Assembly: GCA_964485235.1 (NCBI GenBank) | Contig: CAZAIO010000139.1 | Coordinates: forward strand, 1 to 6,452 | DNA: 6,452 nucleotides | Reading direction: 5' to 3' | DNA from: CAZAIO01 sp964485235 | Lineage (GTDB): Bacteria > Chloroflexota > Dehalococcoidia > GIF9 > UBA5629 | In this document: piece by piece, positions 1-5,915 of the stretch | Position numbering within the stretch: position 1 is the first letter of the stretch | Layout of the letters: each line of letters starts with the position of its first letter | Position numbers and translations under genes: made by a program | Notes under the pieces: model-generated | What the model was told of the DNA's origin: nothing | What the model saw: only the letters and a program-made list of their open reading frames with translations | Database searches by the model: none

Positions 1-73
1 AAAAACAGTCATCTCCAAACGGACCTACATCACCAACAGCGTAGATTAAAACATCGTCATCTGCCATAGCCAA
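1..73 (-). CDS. CapA-family (poly-gamma-glutamate synthesis-like) protein, N-terminal fragment
   Basis: Only the first 22-24 codons are present; the gene runs off the left edge. Read on the minus strand from the ATG at 67-65 the peptide begins MADDDVLIYAVGDVGPFGDD. A hydrophobic beta-strand followed by A-V-G-D-V-G is the usual opening of CapA-family proteins, metallophosphatase-like enzymes in which the GD pair helps bind metal. An in-frame TTG at 73-71 lies 6 bases from a strong AAAGGAG site (86-80 on the minus strand), while the ATG is 12 bases away. I therefore use TTG as the outer limit, though ATG is possible. The gene is divergent from the molybdoenzyme operon and shares its control region. 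The family call rests on a very short stretch, and the role (capsule, cell-envelope or unrelated phosphoesterase) cannot be told. Confidence 0.5.
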   Translation of the reverse strand, partial: MAMADDDVLIYAVGDVGPFGDDCF

Positions 74-182
74 TTCATTCTCCTTTATGTAAATAGTGTC
101 GTACTATGCTCTATTGTTATATTGCCCGTAATATTCGTCAATGATTTATATCACCCGCTCTCCGTATGCACACTATCATGTC

Positions 183-188
183 ATTATA
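183..188 (-). promoter_or_regulatory. Possible -10 box of the leftward CapA-like gene
   Basis: Read leftward the bases are TATAAT, an exact -10 consensus, about 110 bases before the CapA-like start. No good -35 box lies 16-18 bases upstream; the best nearby hexamer (TTGGAA) is about 20 bases away. The surrounding sequence is AT-rich, so a chance match is likely. One arm of the 9-bp inverted repeat overlaps it. Confidence 0.3.
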
Positions 189-251
189 CTATACAACACC
201 TTTCTATATTCCAAAATATAATGGTATATTATCTATTAAAGCTATAGTATA
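185..251. repeat. Inverted repeat pair TATACTATA / TATAGTATA
   Basis: TATACTATA at 185-193 and its exact reverse complement TATAGTATA at 243-251 are separated by 49 bases. Each arm is itself nearly palindromic (TATA, one base, TATA). The right arm ends one base before the -35 box of the rightward promoter, and the left arm overlaps the possible leftward -10 box. That placement suits a shared operator for a dimeric regulator acting on both divergent promoters. The low complexity of the sequence means chance is a real alternative. Confidence 0.35.
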
Positions 252-252
252 C

Positions 253-281
253 TTGCATAACAAGCACAAAAATGTTATAAA
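253..281 (+). promoter_or_regulatory. Sigma-70-type promoter of the molybdoenzyme operon
   Basis: A -35 box TTGCAT (253-258) is followed by a 17-base spacer and a -10 box TATAAA (276-281). TG sits at 273-274, giving the extended -10 form TGnTATAAA. Transcription would start near 288 and leave a leader of roughly 190 bases, long enough for regulation by RNA structure. A weaker alternative is TTGTAT (399-404), 17 bases, AATTAT (422-427), which would start just before the leader hairpin. Boxes were judged by eye against consensus. Confidence 0.55.
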
Positions 282-442
282 TTCTCAGTTAATTAGTGTT
301 ATGCCTTTTCCTGTCGCTCTAGCGTACACCATATAAGACCCTGTGTAATATGAAAAACGCTCATGAAAAGGAAAATACATATTATATTTCCACAATCCTT
401 GTATCAAGCACGTTGCACCTGAATTATTTTGTCCGTTTGAAC

Positions 443-466
443 GTACTCCTGAGGAGTACTTTTTTT
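443..466 (+). terminator. Leader hairpin with T-tract (terminator or attenuator)
   Basis: GTACTCC (443-449), loop TGA, GGAGTAC (453-459) form a perfect 7-bp stem directly followed by seven T's (460-466), the form of a rho-independent terminator for rightward transcription. There is no rightward gene upstream for it to terminate. It lies inside the leader predicted from the promoter at 253-281 and ends 14 bases before the operon's first ATG. The natural reading is an attenuator that controls read-through into the operon. It could instead end an unrecognised small RNA. The 3-base loop is tight but allowed. Confidence 0.55.
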
Positions 467-480
467 AAGAAAATACGGAG

Positions 481-3189
481 ATGAAAGAGGTCAATAAATA
501 TATGGATGCACGTAATAAATCAATCCAAGGATCCATTCCCGAAGAGTCGTTCGTGAAAGGGCTCAGTCTCTGCGATTTTTCCGTGACCAATGCCATGCCC
601 ACCATAGTGAACACCAGGCAGGGTAAAATCCTGAGAATCAGGCCTTTACATTATGACTCACAGTATAAACCGGAAGAATTCAATCCGTGGAAAATCGAGG
701 CACGGGGACAGGTATATAAACCCGGAATGAAAGCGCTCATACCTCCTTTTTATCTTGCATATAAAAAGCGGGTCTATTCACCGAACCGGATACTGTACCC
801 TTTGAAAAGGGCCGACTGGGACCCGAACGGGAAAAGGAATACGGAAAACAGGGGTAAGAGCAAGTTCGTCAGGATATCCTGGGACGAGGCAATAGATATA
901 ATTGCCGGTGAGATTACAAGGATAAAGAAGACCTACGGCATGGAAGCCGTACTTTCGCAGGCAGACGGACACGGAGAAGGACAGGTCGTCCATACTACAC
1001 ACGGATGTGCCAATAAGCTCCTTGCGTTGCTGGGAGGCTACACATTACAGATCAGAAACGCAGACAGCTGGGAAGGTTGGGCGCTTGGCGCCAAACATAT
1101 CTGGGGAAGAGGCGATTTGGGAGTGGGGCAAATGCCGAAAGACGCAAATGTTATACCCGATATTGCCCGGAACAGCGAAATGCTCCTGTTCTGGGGCTGC
1201 GATCCTGAGACAACACCCTGGGGTTTCAACGGTCAGATGTCGGGCAGCCTTTGTTACTGGTTCACACAACTCGGCATTAAATGCGTTTATATCTGCCCGG
1301 ACCTGAATTACGGTGCTGCGATCCATGCCGATAAGTGGATACCGGTCAAGCCGAATACCGATGCCGCCCTGCAACTGGCAATAGCACACGTATGGATAAC
1401 GGAAAACACCTATGATAAGGAATACGTTGCCACACATACATACGGGTATAACAAATTTGAAGAATACGTAACGGGTAAGGAAGACGGAGTCCCCAAGACA
1501 CCTGAGTGGGCATCCGAAAAATGCGGTGTCCCTGCTGAAACGATCAAAGCGCTCGCCAGGGAATGGGCATCGAAACGGACATCGATAATGCACGGTAACG
1601 GAGGTTCGTATATAAGAAGCGCGTACTCCACAGAACCAGGCCGCTTGGAAGTTATACTTCTTGCCATGCAGGGGCTCGGCAAACCGGGACGACATCAGGC
1701 TAAAATGATCGAGTTCGGTATGTCCGCAATGTTGAACAGAGGACCGAAACCAATACCCAGACCTATCTTACAGCCGATGATGGTGCATAACGCATATCAA
1801 ATAGGCGATGTAAAGAGTCCCAGAGCAGAGAAAAGCGTCGACGGTGCAGGGTTTACCGAACTTGAAAAACGGCTGACACCGGCACCGATCAACCCCACAC
1901 AATTTATTCCTAAAAACCTCATTCACGATGCCATCCTCAATCCGCCTGTAAGCTGGTACGGCAACTCGGAATTTACTCCGGGAAGGATTGAAGACCATTA
2001 TGTCAAGTACACCTATCCGGCAAAAGGGTGCTCCGAAGTGCATATGATATGGACCGATACACCCTGCTGGATAACCTGCTGGAACGACACCAATACCTAT
2101 ATGAAAGCGCTCAGGAGCCCGAAGATTGAGTTCATGCTTGCGATGCATCCATGGCTGGAAAATGATTGCCTGTTTTCCGACATCATCCTTCCGGTAAGCA
2201 CCAAGTTCGAGCTCGAAGATTTCGGACTGGACCCGGACAGCCAGTTTACCTCGGTCTTATATGAAGGTAAATGCGTAAACCACATCGGTGAATCTAAAAG
2301 CAGCTATGAAATAGTCAGCATGATCGCAGATAAGTTCGACCTGCGGGAAAAATATACCGGAGGTTTCACGGAAGAGGAACTGGTTAAACTCAACTTCGAC
2401 CACTCGGGCATTCAGGATATGATTACCTATGATGAGTTCAAGAAAAAAGGATATTTTGTCATACCTACCGATCCCGATTGGGACAAAGACCCTGTAGGTA
2501 TGATCGAATTCCACGACGACCCGGATAACAATCCTGTCGATACTCCATCTGGAAAGATAGAATTCTATTCACAGGGGCTGGCAAAACACTTCCCCCATGA
2601 CAAGGAAAGGCCGCCGGTGCCTCACTGGATAGAAAAGGGCGAAAGCCATGATGAACGGACTTCCAGCGAACGGGCACATAAATATCCCCTTCTTGTTGTA
2701 TCCAACCACGGCAGGTGGAGAGTTCATGCCCAGTGCGACGATATCCCGTGGACCAGAGAATTACCCACCGGCAAAGTAAAAGGACCTGACGGGTACCTGT
2801 ATGAGCCATGCTGGATCAATCCAATCGACGCCGCCAGTCGCAAAATAGAAAACGGCGATGTGGTCAATGTATACAATGAAAGGGGCGCTGTCCTCGGCGG
2901 AGCATATGTTACCGAACGGATAATGCCCGGCGTCGTTTACATGGACCACGGCGCAAGGTACGACCCGGTAATACCGGGACAGCTTGATAGAGGAGGCGCG
3001 ATCAATACAATCACACCGCATAACCGTACTTCCAAGAACGCAACAGGAATGGTGGTGAGCAGCTTCCTGGTTGAAGTGGAAAGAGCAGATATCGATGAGA
3101 TTTTGAAACAAAATCCGGAAGCGTTCAAGAGACCGTATCATCCCGATGCCGGCCTTCGCCTTGAGGCGTGGGTTGAAGGAGGTAAATAA
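481..3189 (+). CDS. Transhydroxylase (AthL)-like molybdopterin oxidoreductase, large catalytic subunit
   Basis: This is a 902-residue protein of the DMSO-reductase superfamily that binds bis-molybdopterin guanine dinucleotide. Visible motifs in order are WKIEARG (70-76), DPNGKRN (114-120), RISWDEAIDII (131-141), ADSWEGW (194-200), LLFWGCDPE (235-243), a nucleotide-binding-type strand near 267-276, PNTDAALQLAIAHVW (291-305), YDKEYV (311-316), and a C-terminal dinucleotide-binding domain at about 735-870. These match the large subunit of pyrogallol-phloroglucinol transhydroxylase (about 875 residues), which moves a hydroxyl between aromatic rings. By that comparison Ser196 is the metal ligand, Asp195 its neighbour and His164 the catalytic histidine. 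There is no N-terminal iron-sulfur motif and no Tat signal, so it should be cytoplasmic. Several aromatic pocket residues of AthL are not kept, so the substrate is probably different, and catechol-dehydroxylase-type chemistry is possible. The ATG at 481 has GGAG touching it. An in-frame ATG at 502, 10 bases after AAAGAGGT, is a reasonable alternative start. Confidence 0.88.
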   Translation: MKEVNKYMDARNKSIQGSIPEESFVKGLSLCDFSVTNAMPTIVNTRQGKILRIRPLHYDSQYKPEEFNPWKIEARGQVYKPGMKALIPPFYLAYKKRVYSPNRILYPLKRADWDPNGKRNTENRGKSKFVRISWDEAIDIIAGEITRIKKTYGMEAVLSQADGHGEGQVVHTTHGCANKLLALLGGYTLQIRNADSWEGWALGAKHIWGRGDLGVGQMPKDANVIPDIARNSEMLLFWGCDPETTPWGFNGQMSGSLCYWFTQLGIKCVYICPDLNYGAAIHADKWIPVKPNTDAALQLAIAHVWITENTYDKEYVATHTYGYNKFEEYVTGKEDGVPKTPEWASEKCGVPAETIKALAREWASKRTSIMHGNGGSYIRSAYSTEPGRLEVILLAMQGLGKPGRHQAKMIEFGMSAMLNRGPKPIPRPILQPMMVHNAYQIGDVKSPRAEKSVDGAGFTELEKRLTPAPINPTQFIPKNLIHDAILNPPVSWYGNSEFTPGRIEDHYVKYTYPAKGCSEVHMIWTDTPCWITCWNDTNTYMKALRSPKIEFMLAMHPWLENDCLFSDIILPVSTKFELEDFGLDPDSQFTSVLYEGKCVNHIGESKSSYEIVSMIADKFDLREKYTGGFTEEELVKLNFDHSGIQDMITYDEFKKKGYFVIPTDPDWDKDPVGMIEFHDDPDNNPVDTPSGKIEFYSQGLAKHFPHDKERPPVPHWIEKGESHDERTSSERAHKYPLLVVSNHGRWRVHAQCDDIPWTRELPTGKVKGPDGYLYEPCWINPIDAASRKIENGDVVNVYNERGAVLGGAYVTERIMPGVVYMDHGARYDPVIPGQLDRGGAINTITPHNRTSKNATGMVVSSFLVEVERADIDEILKQNPEAFKRPYHPDAGLRLEAWVEGGK
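3176..3183 (+). promoter_or_regulatory. Ribosome-binding site of the small subunit
   Basis: AAGGAGGT is a full match to the anti-Shine-Dalgarno sequence, placed 8 bases before the ATG at 3192 and lying inside the last codons of the large-subunit gene. It fixes the start of the small subunit and implies strong, coupled translation of the pair. Confidence 0.85.
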
Positions 3190-3191
3190 TA

Positions 3192-4001
3192 ATGAAAACG
3201 TTCGTGATCGACATTTCAATCTGCAACGGGTGTTACTGTTGCCAGGTCGCCTGCAAAGACGAGCATGTCGGCAACGATTGGCCCCCCTTTTCCAAATCAC
3301 AGCCCGATACCGGCCAGTTCTGGCTGAAGCTGAATGAGCATATCAGGGGCACCGTCCCCAAAGTCAAAATGCATTATGTGCCGGTGCTGTGTATGCACTG
3401 CGATGATGCTCCCTGTATGAAAGCCTGCCCTGTTGCAGGAGCAATCTATAAACGGGATGACGGGCTGGTTATTATCGACCCCGCAAAATGCAACGGGTGC
3501 AGAAGCTGCGTCGATGTATGTCCCTACGGTGCTATTTTTTTTAATGAAGAGCTCTGCCTGGCACAGAAATGCACCGGTTGTGCTCACCTTCTCGACGACG
3601 GCTGGGATGTACCCCGCTGCGTGGATGCCTGCCCGACACATGCTTTGAAGTTCGGGGAAGAAAACGACCTGAAAGACCTGATAAATGAAGCCGGGATAAT
3701 GAAGCCGGAGGCAAAAGCAAAACCACGCGCATACTACCTGAATATGCCCGGGGAGTTTATAGCCGGTACTGCTGTCGACACGAAGAAAAAAGAGGTCATT
3801 GCAGGAGCAAAATGCACACTTACTGATACCTCAAACGGTAAAAAACTCACAACAAGTACGGACGGGTTCGGTGATTTCTGGTTTGAAAACCTGAAACCCG
3901 GCTCGTTTACACTGACTATCGAAGCAGACGGAAAAACAAAAAAGATAGACCATATAGACTCAAGCAACTCTGTAAACCTCGGGAGTATTTCCCTTACGTA
4001 A
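3192..4001 (+). CDS. Transhydroxylase (AthB)-like iron-sulfur small subunit with C-terminal beta-sandwich domain
   Basis: This 269-residue electron-transfer partner of the large subunit begins 2 bases after that gene's stop. Residues 1 to about 155 form a double-ferredoxin domain of the DmsB/NrfC/PsrB type with four cysteine motifs: Cys11/14/17/21, Cys67/70/75/79, Cys100/103/106/110 and Cys127/130/143/147. These are enough for four [4Fe-4S] clusters. Residues about 188-269 form a glycine- and threonine-rich domain of the carboxypeptidase-regulatory or Cna-B type (AGTAVDTKKK...GFGDFWFENLKPGSFTLTIEADG), the counterpart of the C-terminal beta domain in Pelobacter AthB (about 274 residues). That domain pairing, with the AQKCTGCAHLLDD and KPRAYY signatures, is the strongest reason to place the operon with transhydroxylases rather than with DMSO or polysulfide reductases. 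No signal peptide or membrane segment is visible. AthB, as I recall it, has lost most of the third motif; here that motif is intact. Confidence 0.88.
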   Translation: MKTFVIDISICNGCYCCQVACKDEHVGNDWPPFSKSQPDTGQFWLKLNEHIRGTVPKVKMHYVPVLCMHCDDAPCMKACPVAGAIYKRDDGLVIIDPAKCNGCRSCVDVCPYGAIFFNEELCLAQKCTGCAHLLDDGWDVPRCVDACPTHALKFGEENDLKDLINEAGIMKPEAKAKPRAYYLNMPGEFIAGTAVDTKKKEVIAGAKCTLTDTSNGKKLTTSTDGFGDFWFENLKPGSFTLTIEADGKTKKIDHIDSSNSVNLGSISLT

Positions 4002-4021
4002 GATATAATAGAAAAGTAAAT

Positions 4022-4051
4022 AAGTGCTCCTGTGCTTTCACAGGAGCACTT
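4022..4051 (+). terminator. Operon terminator hairpin
   Basis: AAGTGCTCCTGTG (4022-4034) pairs perfectly with CACAGGAGCACTT (4039-4051) around a CTTT loop, giving a 13-bp stem that begins 20 bases after the small-subunit stop. The T-tract is short (TTT, then CGC), but the stem is strong. It separates the molybdoenzyme pair from the esterase. Its arms share the core GTRCTCCTG with the leader hairpin at 443-459. Confidence 0.75.
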
Positions 4052-4074
4052 TCGCCCGGCAATAAAATTACCCG

Positions 4075-4097
4075 AAGCTGATACCGGTCAAGCTGAT
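4075..4097. repeat. Direct repeat AAGCTGAT, 15-base period
   Basis: AAGCTGAT occurs at 4075-4082 and again at 4090-4097, with ACCGGTC between. It lies about 65-85 bases upstream of the esterase start, a position where an activator or repressor could bind. With only two 8-base copies, chance cannot be excluded. I find no convincing -35/-10 pair in 4052-4148. Confidence 0.25.
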
Positions 4098-4148
4098 TTT
4101 GCAATATCTGAAATAAAGGTTTGAGCCCACCGGCCATTCAAAAATGAC

Positions 4149-4153
4149 AGGAG
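4149..4153 (+). promoter_or_regulatory. Ribosome-binding site of the esterase
   Basis: AGGAG stands 7 bases before the ATG at 4161 and selects it over the overlapping out-of-frame ATG at 4157, which soon meets a stop. Confidence 0.75.
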
Positions 4154-4160
4154 CAAATGT

Positions 4161-5744
4161 ATGAAAGAAGCCATTGTAGAAACCATTTACGGTAAAGTAC
4201 GTGGTGAAACGAACAATGGAATTTACTCCTTCAAGGGCATTCCGTATGGAGGACCCACCGGCGGCAAGAACCGTTTTATGCCGCCTGTTCCCCCTGACAG
4301 GTGGCCGGGAGTCCGGGACGCTACCCGATATGGCCCTGCTTCATGGCAAGTTTTTGAAAACTTCGACATACGTAACTATGACCTGTTCGGCACATTAGGC
4401 ATTCAATCGGTAAGCGAAGACTGCCTTGTTTTAAATGTATGGACAGCCGGAATAAACGATAATGGTAAACGGCCTGTAATGGTGTGGTTACATGGAGGCG
4501 GATTTTTTGCAATGTCGGCCGATCATTTTCCATGCTTTGACGGAGCTTCACTGGCAAGAACACAGGACGTCGTTCTGGTTTCCGTAAACCATAGGCTGGG
4601 AGTGTTTGGTTATCTTCATCTGGAAGATATTGCCGGAGAGAAATATACCGGTTCAGGCAATGCCGGTATGCTCGATCTGGTAGCAGCCCTCGAATGGGTA
4701 CGCGATAATATTGCAAGCTTTGGAGGCGACCCTGACAATGTTACCATTTTCGGCGAGTCAGGCGGCGGAGCAAAAGTCACTATACTCATGGGAATGCCAT
4801 CGGCAAAAGGACTTTTTCATCACGCAATAGCGGAAAGCGGTTTTTGTATCAAAGCACAAACAGCCGATAACGCGACGAAAATATCGCGCGAATTTATGGA
4901 CTTATTGGGAGTGAGTCCCGATAATATCGACCTTCTTCATAAAATGCAACCTGATATGATCCACGCAGCATGGATGTCGCTGCCGCCGATAAGCTTATGG
5001 TTACCGCCACCGTCAGTTCCGGGCCAGTTCTATCCTGTTGTCGACGGAAAAGCTCTACCCGCTCATCCGTTCGATCCCGGGGCTTCTCCGATATCGTCAG
5101 ACATACCTTTGCTTCTTGGTTCGAACAAAGATGAGATGACCTTTATGTTGTTCCGCGATCCCCGGTTCGGGAAGTTCAGTGAAGCGAATATACGTGAGGG
5201 TATTTATAATTCTCTGAAATTCCATTTCTTCGATGTCACTGAAAAACAGATAGACGATTTAATCGGGACCTATCGTCTCACCAGACCAAAAGCAACGACG
5301 CATGAACTGTTAATTGCTATTACAAGCGACACAATACGCAATGGTATGATCCGGATAGCGGAGAGAAAGGCAGCCGATGGCCGTGCTCCTGTCTATATGT
5401 ATCGTCTGGACTGGGAAAGCCCGGCTATGAACGGCATATTAAAGTCCTGTCATACGCTCGAGCTTCCGCTAGTTTTTAATAATGTCGATCCGTCAACAGG
5501 CGTTATTGGAGACACACCCGAACGATTTATCCTTGCCGGGTATATGAGCACCGCATGGGCTACCTTTGCCCGCAGCGGTAACCCCGACCATCAGGGAATA
5601 CCGCACTGGCCAACCTACACAACCGATAAGCGGGCAACGATGATCTTCAACACCGAGTGCGGAATAGTAAACGACCCGTGCAGCGAGGAGCGTGAGGCAT
5701 GGGACGGAATATTCCAGCCATCAGGTGCAATATCTCCTGAATAA
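4161..5744 (+). CDS. Type-B carboxylesterase (para-nitrobenzyl esterase-like)
   Basis: This 527-residue alpha/beta-hydrolase belongs to the carboxylesterase/cholinesterase family, of normal length and complete. It hydrolyses carboxylic esters; the natural substrate is unknown. Visible landmarks are the N-terminal GKVRGETNNGIYSFKGIPYG typical of the family, the second family signature EDCLVLNVW (86-94), the oxyanion-hole HGGGF (111-115), and the serine active-site block FGGDPDNVTIFGESGGG with nucleophile Ser200. The acid is probably Glu325 in GSNKDEM, and His431 in CHTLELPLVF completes the triad. No signal peptide is seen, so the enzyme is likely cytoplasmic, as in bacterial pnbA-type esterases. 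It has its own ribosome-binding site and lies beyond the operon terminator, so it is probably a separate transcript. Proximity to an aromatic-metabolism enzyme suggests, but does not show, an aromatic ester such as a gallate or hydroxybenzoate ester. Confidence 0.93.
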   Translation: MKEAIVETIYGKVRGETNNGIYSFKGIPYGGPTGGKNRFMPPVPPDRWPGVRDATRYGPASWQVFENFDIRNYDLFGTLGIQSVSEDCLVLNVWTAGINDNGKRPVMVWLHGGGFFAMSADHFPCFDGASLARTQDVVLVSVNHRLGVFGYLHLEDIAGEKYTGSGNAGMLDLVAALEWVRDNIASFGGDPDNVTIFGESGGGAKVTILMGMPSAKGLFHHAIAESGFCIKAQTADNATKISREFMDLLGVSPDNIDLLHKMQPDMIHAAWMSLPPISLWLPPPSVPGQFYPVVDGKALPAHPFDPGASPISSDIPLLLGSNKDEMTFMLFRDPRFGKFSEANIREGIYNSLKFHFFDVTEKQIDDLIGTYRLTRPKATTHELLIAITSDTIRNGMIRIAERKAADGRAPVYMYRLDWESPAMNGILKSCHTLELPLVFNNVDPSTGVIGDTPERFILAGYMSTAWATFARSGNPDHQGIPHWPTYTTDKRATMIFNTECGIVNDPCSEEREAWDGIFQPSGAISPE

Positions 5745-5747
5745 CAA

Positions 5748-5784
5748 TTATCAGAATAATTACCTGATAACAGGCATGTTTTTT
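5748..5784 (+). terminator. Possible esterase terminator
   Basis: TTATCAG (5748-5754) pairs with CTGATAA (5764-5770) around a 9-base loop, 3 bases after the esterase stop. Six T's follow at 5779-5784 after an 8-base gap. The stem is AT-rich and the gap is longer than usual, so this is a weak terminator at best. A second small hairpin, CAGAC/GTCTG (5895-5909) followed by ATATTTTT, could serve the same purpose. Confidence 0.4.
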
Positions 5785-5915
5785 CCTTTTACCTGCTTTA
5801 CAGATATTGAGGATAACGGAAAGATTAAAACGATAGAACAGACAATATTAACAGCAATTTTTAATGTTGGATTGTTTTTTTCAACGGTATTAGGCAGACT
5901 CAACGTCTGATATTT

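Larger units (their letters stand above)
74..480. other. Divergent AT-rich intergenic control region
   Basis: About 400 bases separate the leftward CapA-like start from the rightward molybdoenzyme gene. The region is markedly richer in A+T than the flanking genes. It holds the CapA-like ribosome-binding site (80-86), a possible leftward -10 box, a convincing rightward promoter, a pair of 9-bp inverted repeats and a terminator-like hairpin close to the operon start. I see no tRNA, CRISPR or insertion sequence here. The only open frame of note is a 44-codon one at 350-484, which lacks a ribosome-binding site and is treated as a finding rather than as a gene. Confidence 0.7.

Noticed and set aside
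1045..1695. 216-codon minus-strand open frame inside the large-subunit gene
   Set aside because: It lies wholly antisense to a well-supported gene, its translation has no recognisable domain and is rich in Cys/Arg/Phe as expected of a shadow frame.
2761..3300. 179-codon minus-strand open frame across the large/small subunit junction
   Set aside because: It runs antisense through two conserved genes and their ribosome-binding site, with no family resemblance.
4086..4103. Possible sigma-54 promoter (GG ... TTGCA) before the esterase
   Set aside because: The GG and GC elements are 13 bases apart instead of 10, and the -24 box lacks TGGCAC.
5692..5910. 72-codon plus-strand frame overlapping the esterase end
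   Set aside because: It starts inside the esterase in another frame without a Shine-Dalgarno site, and the part past 5744 is AT-rich intergenic sequence.
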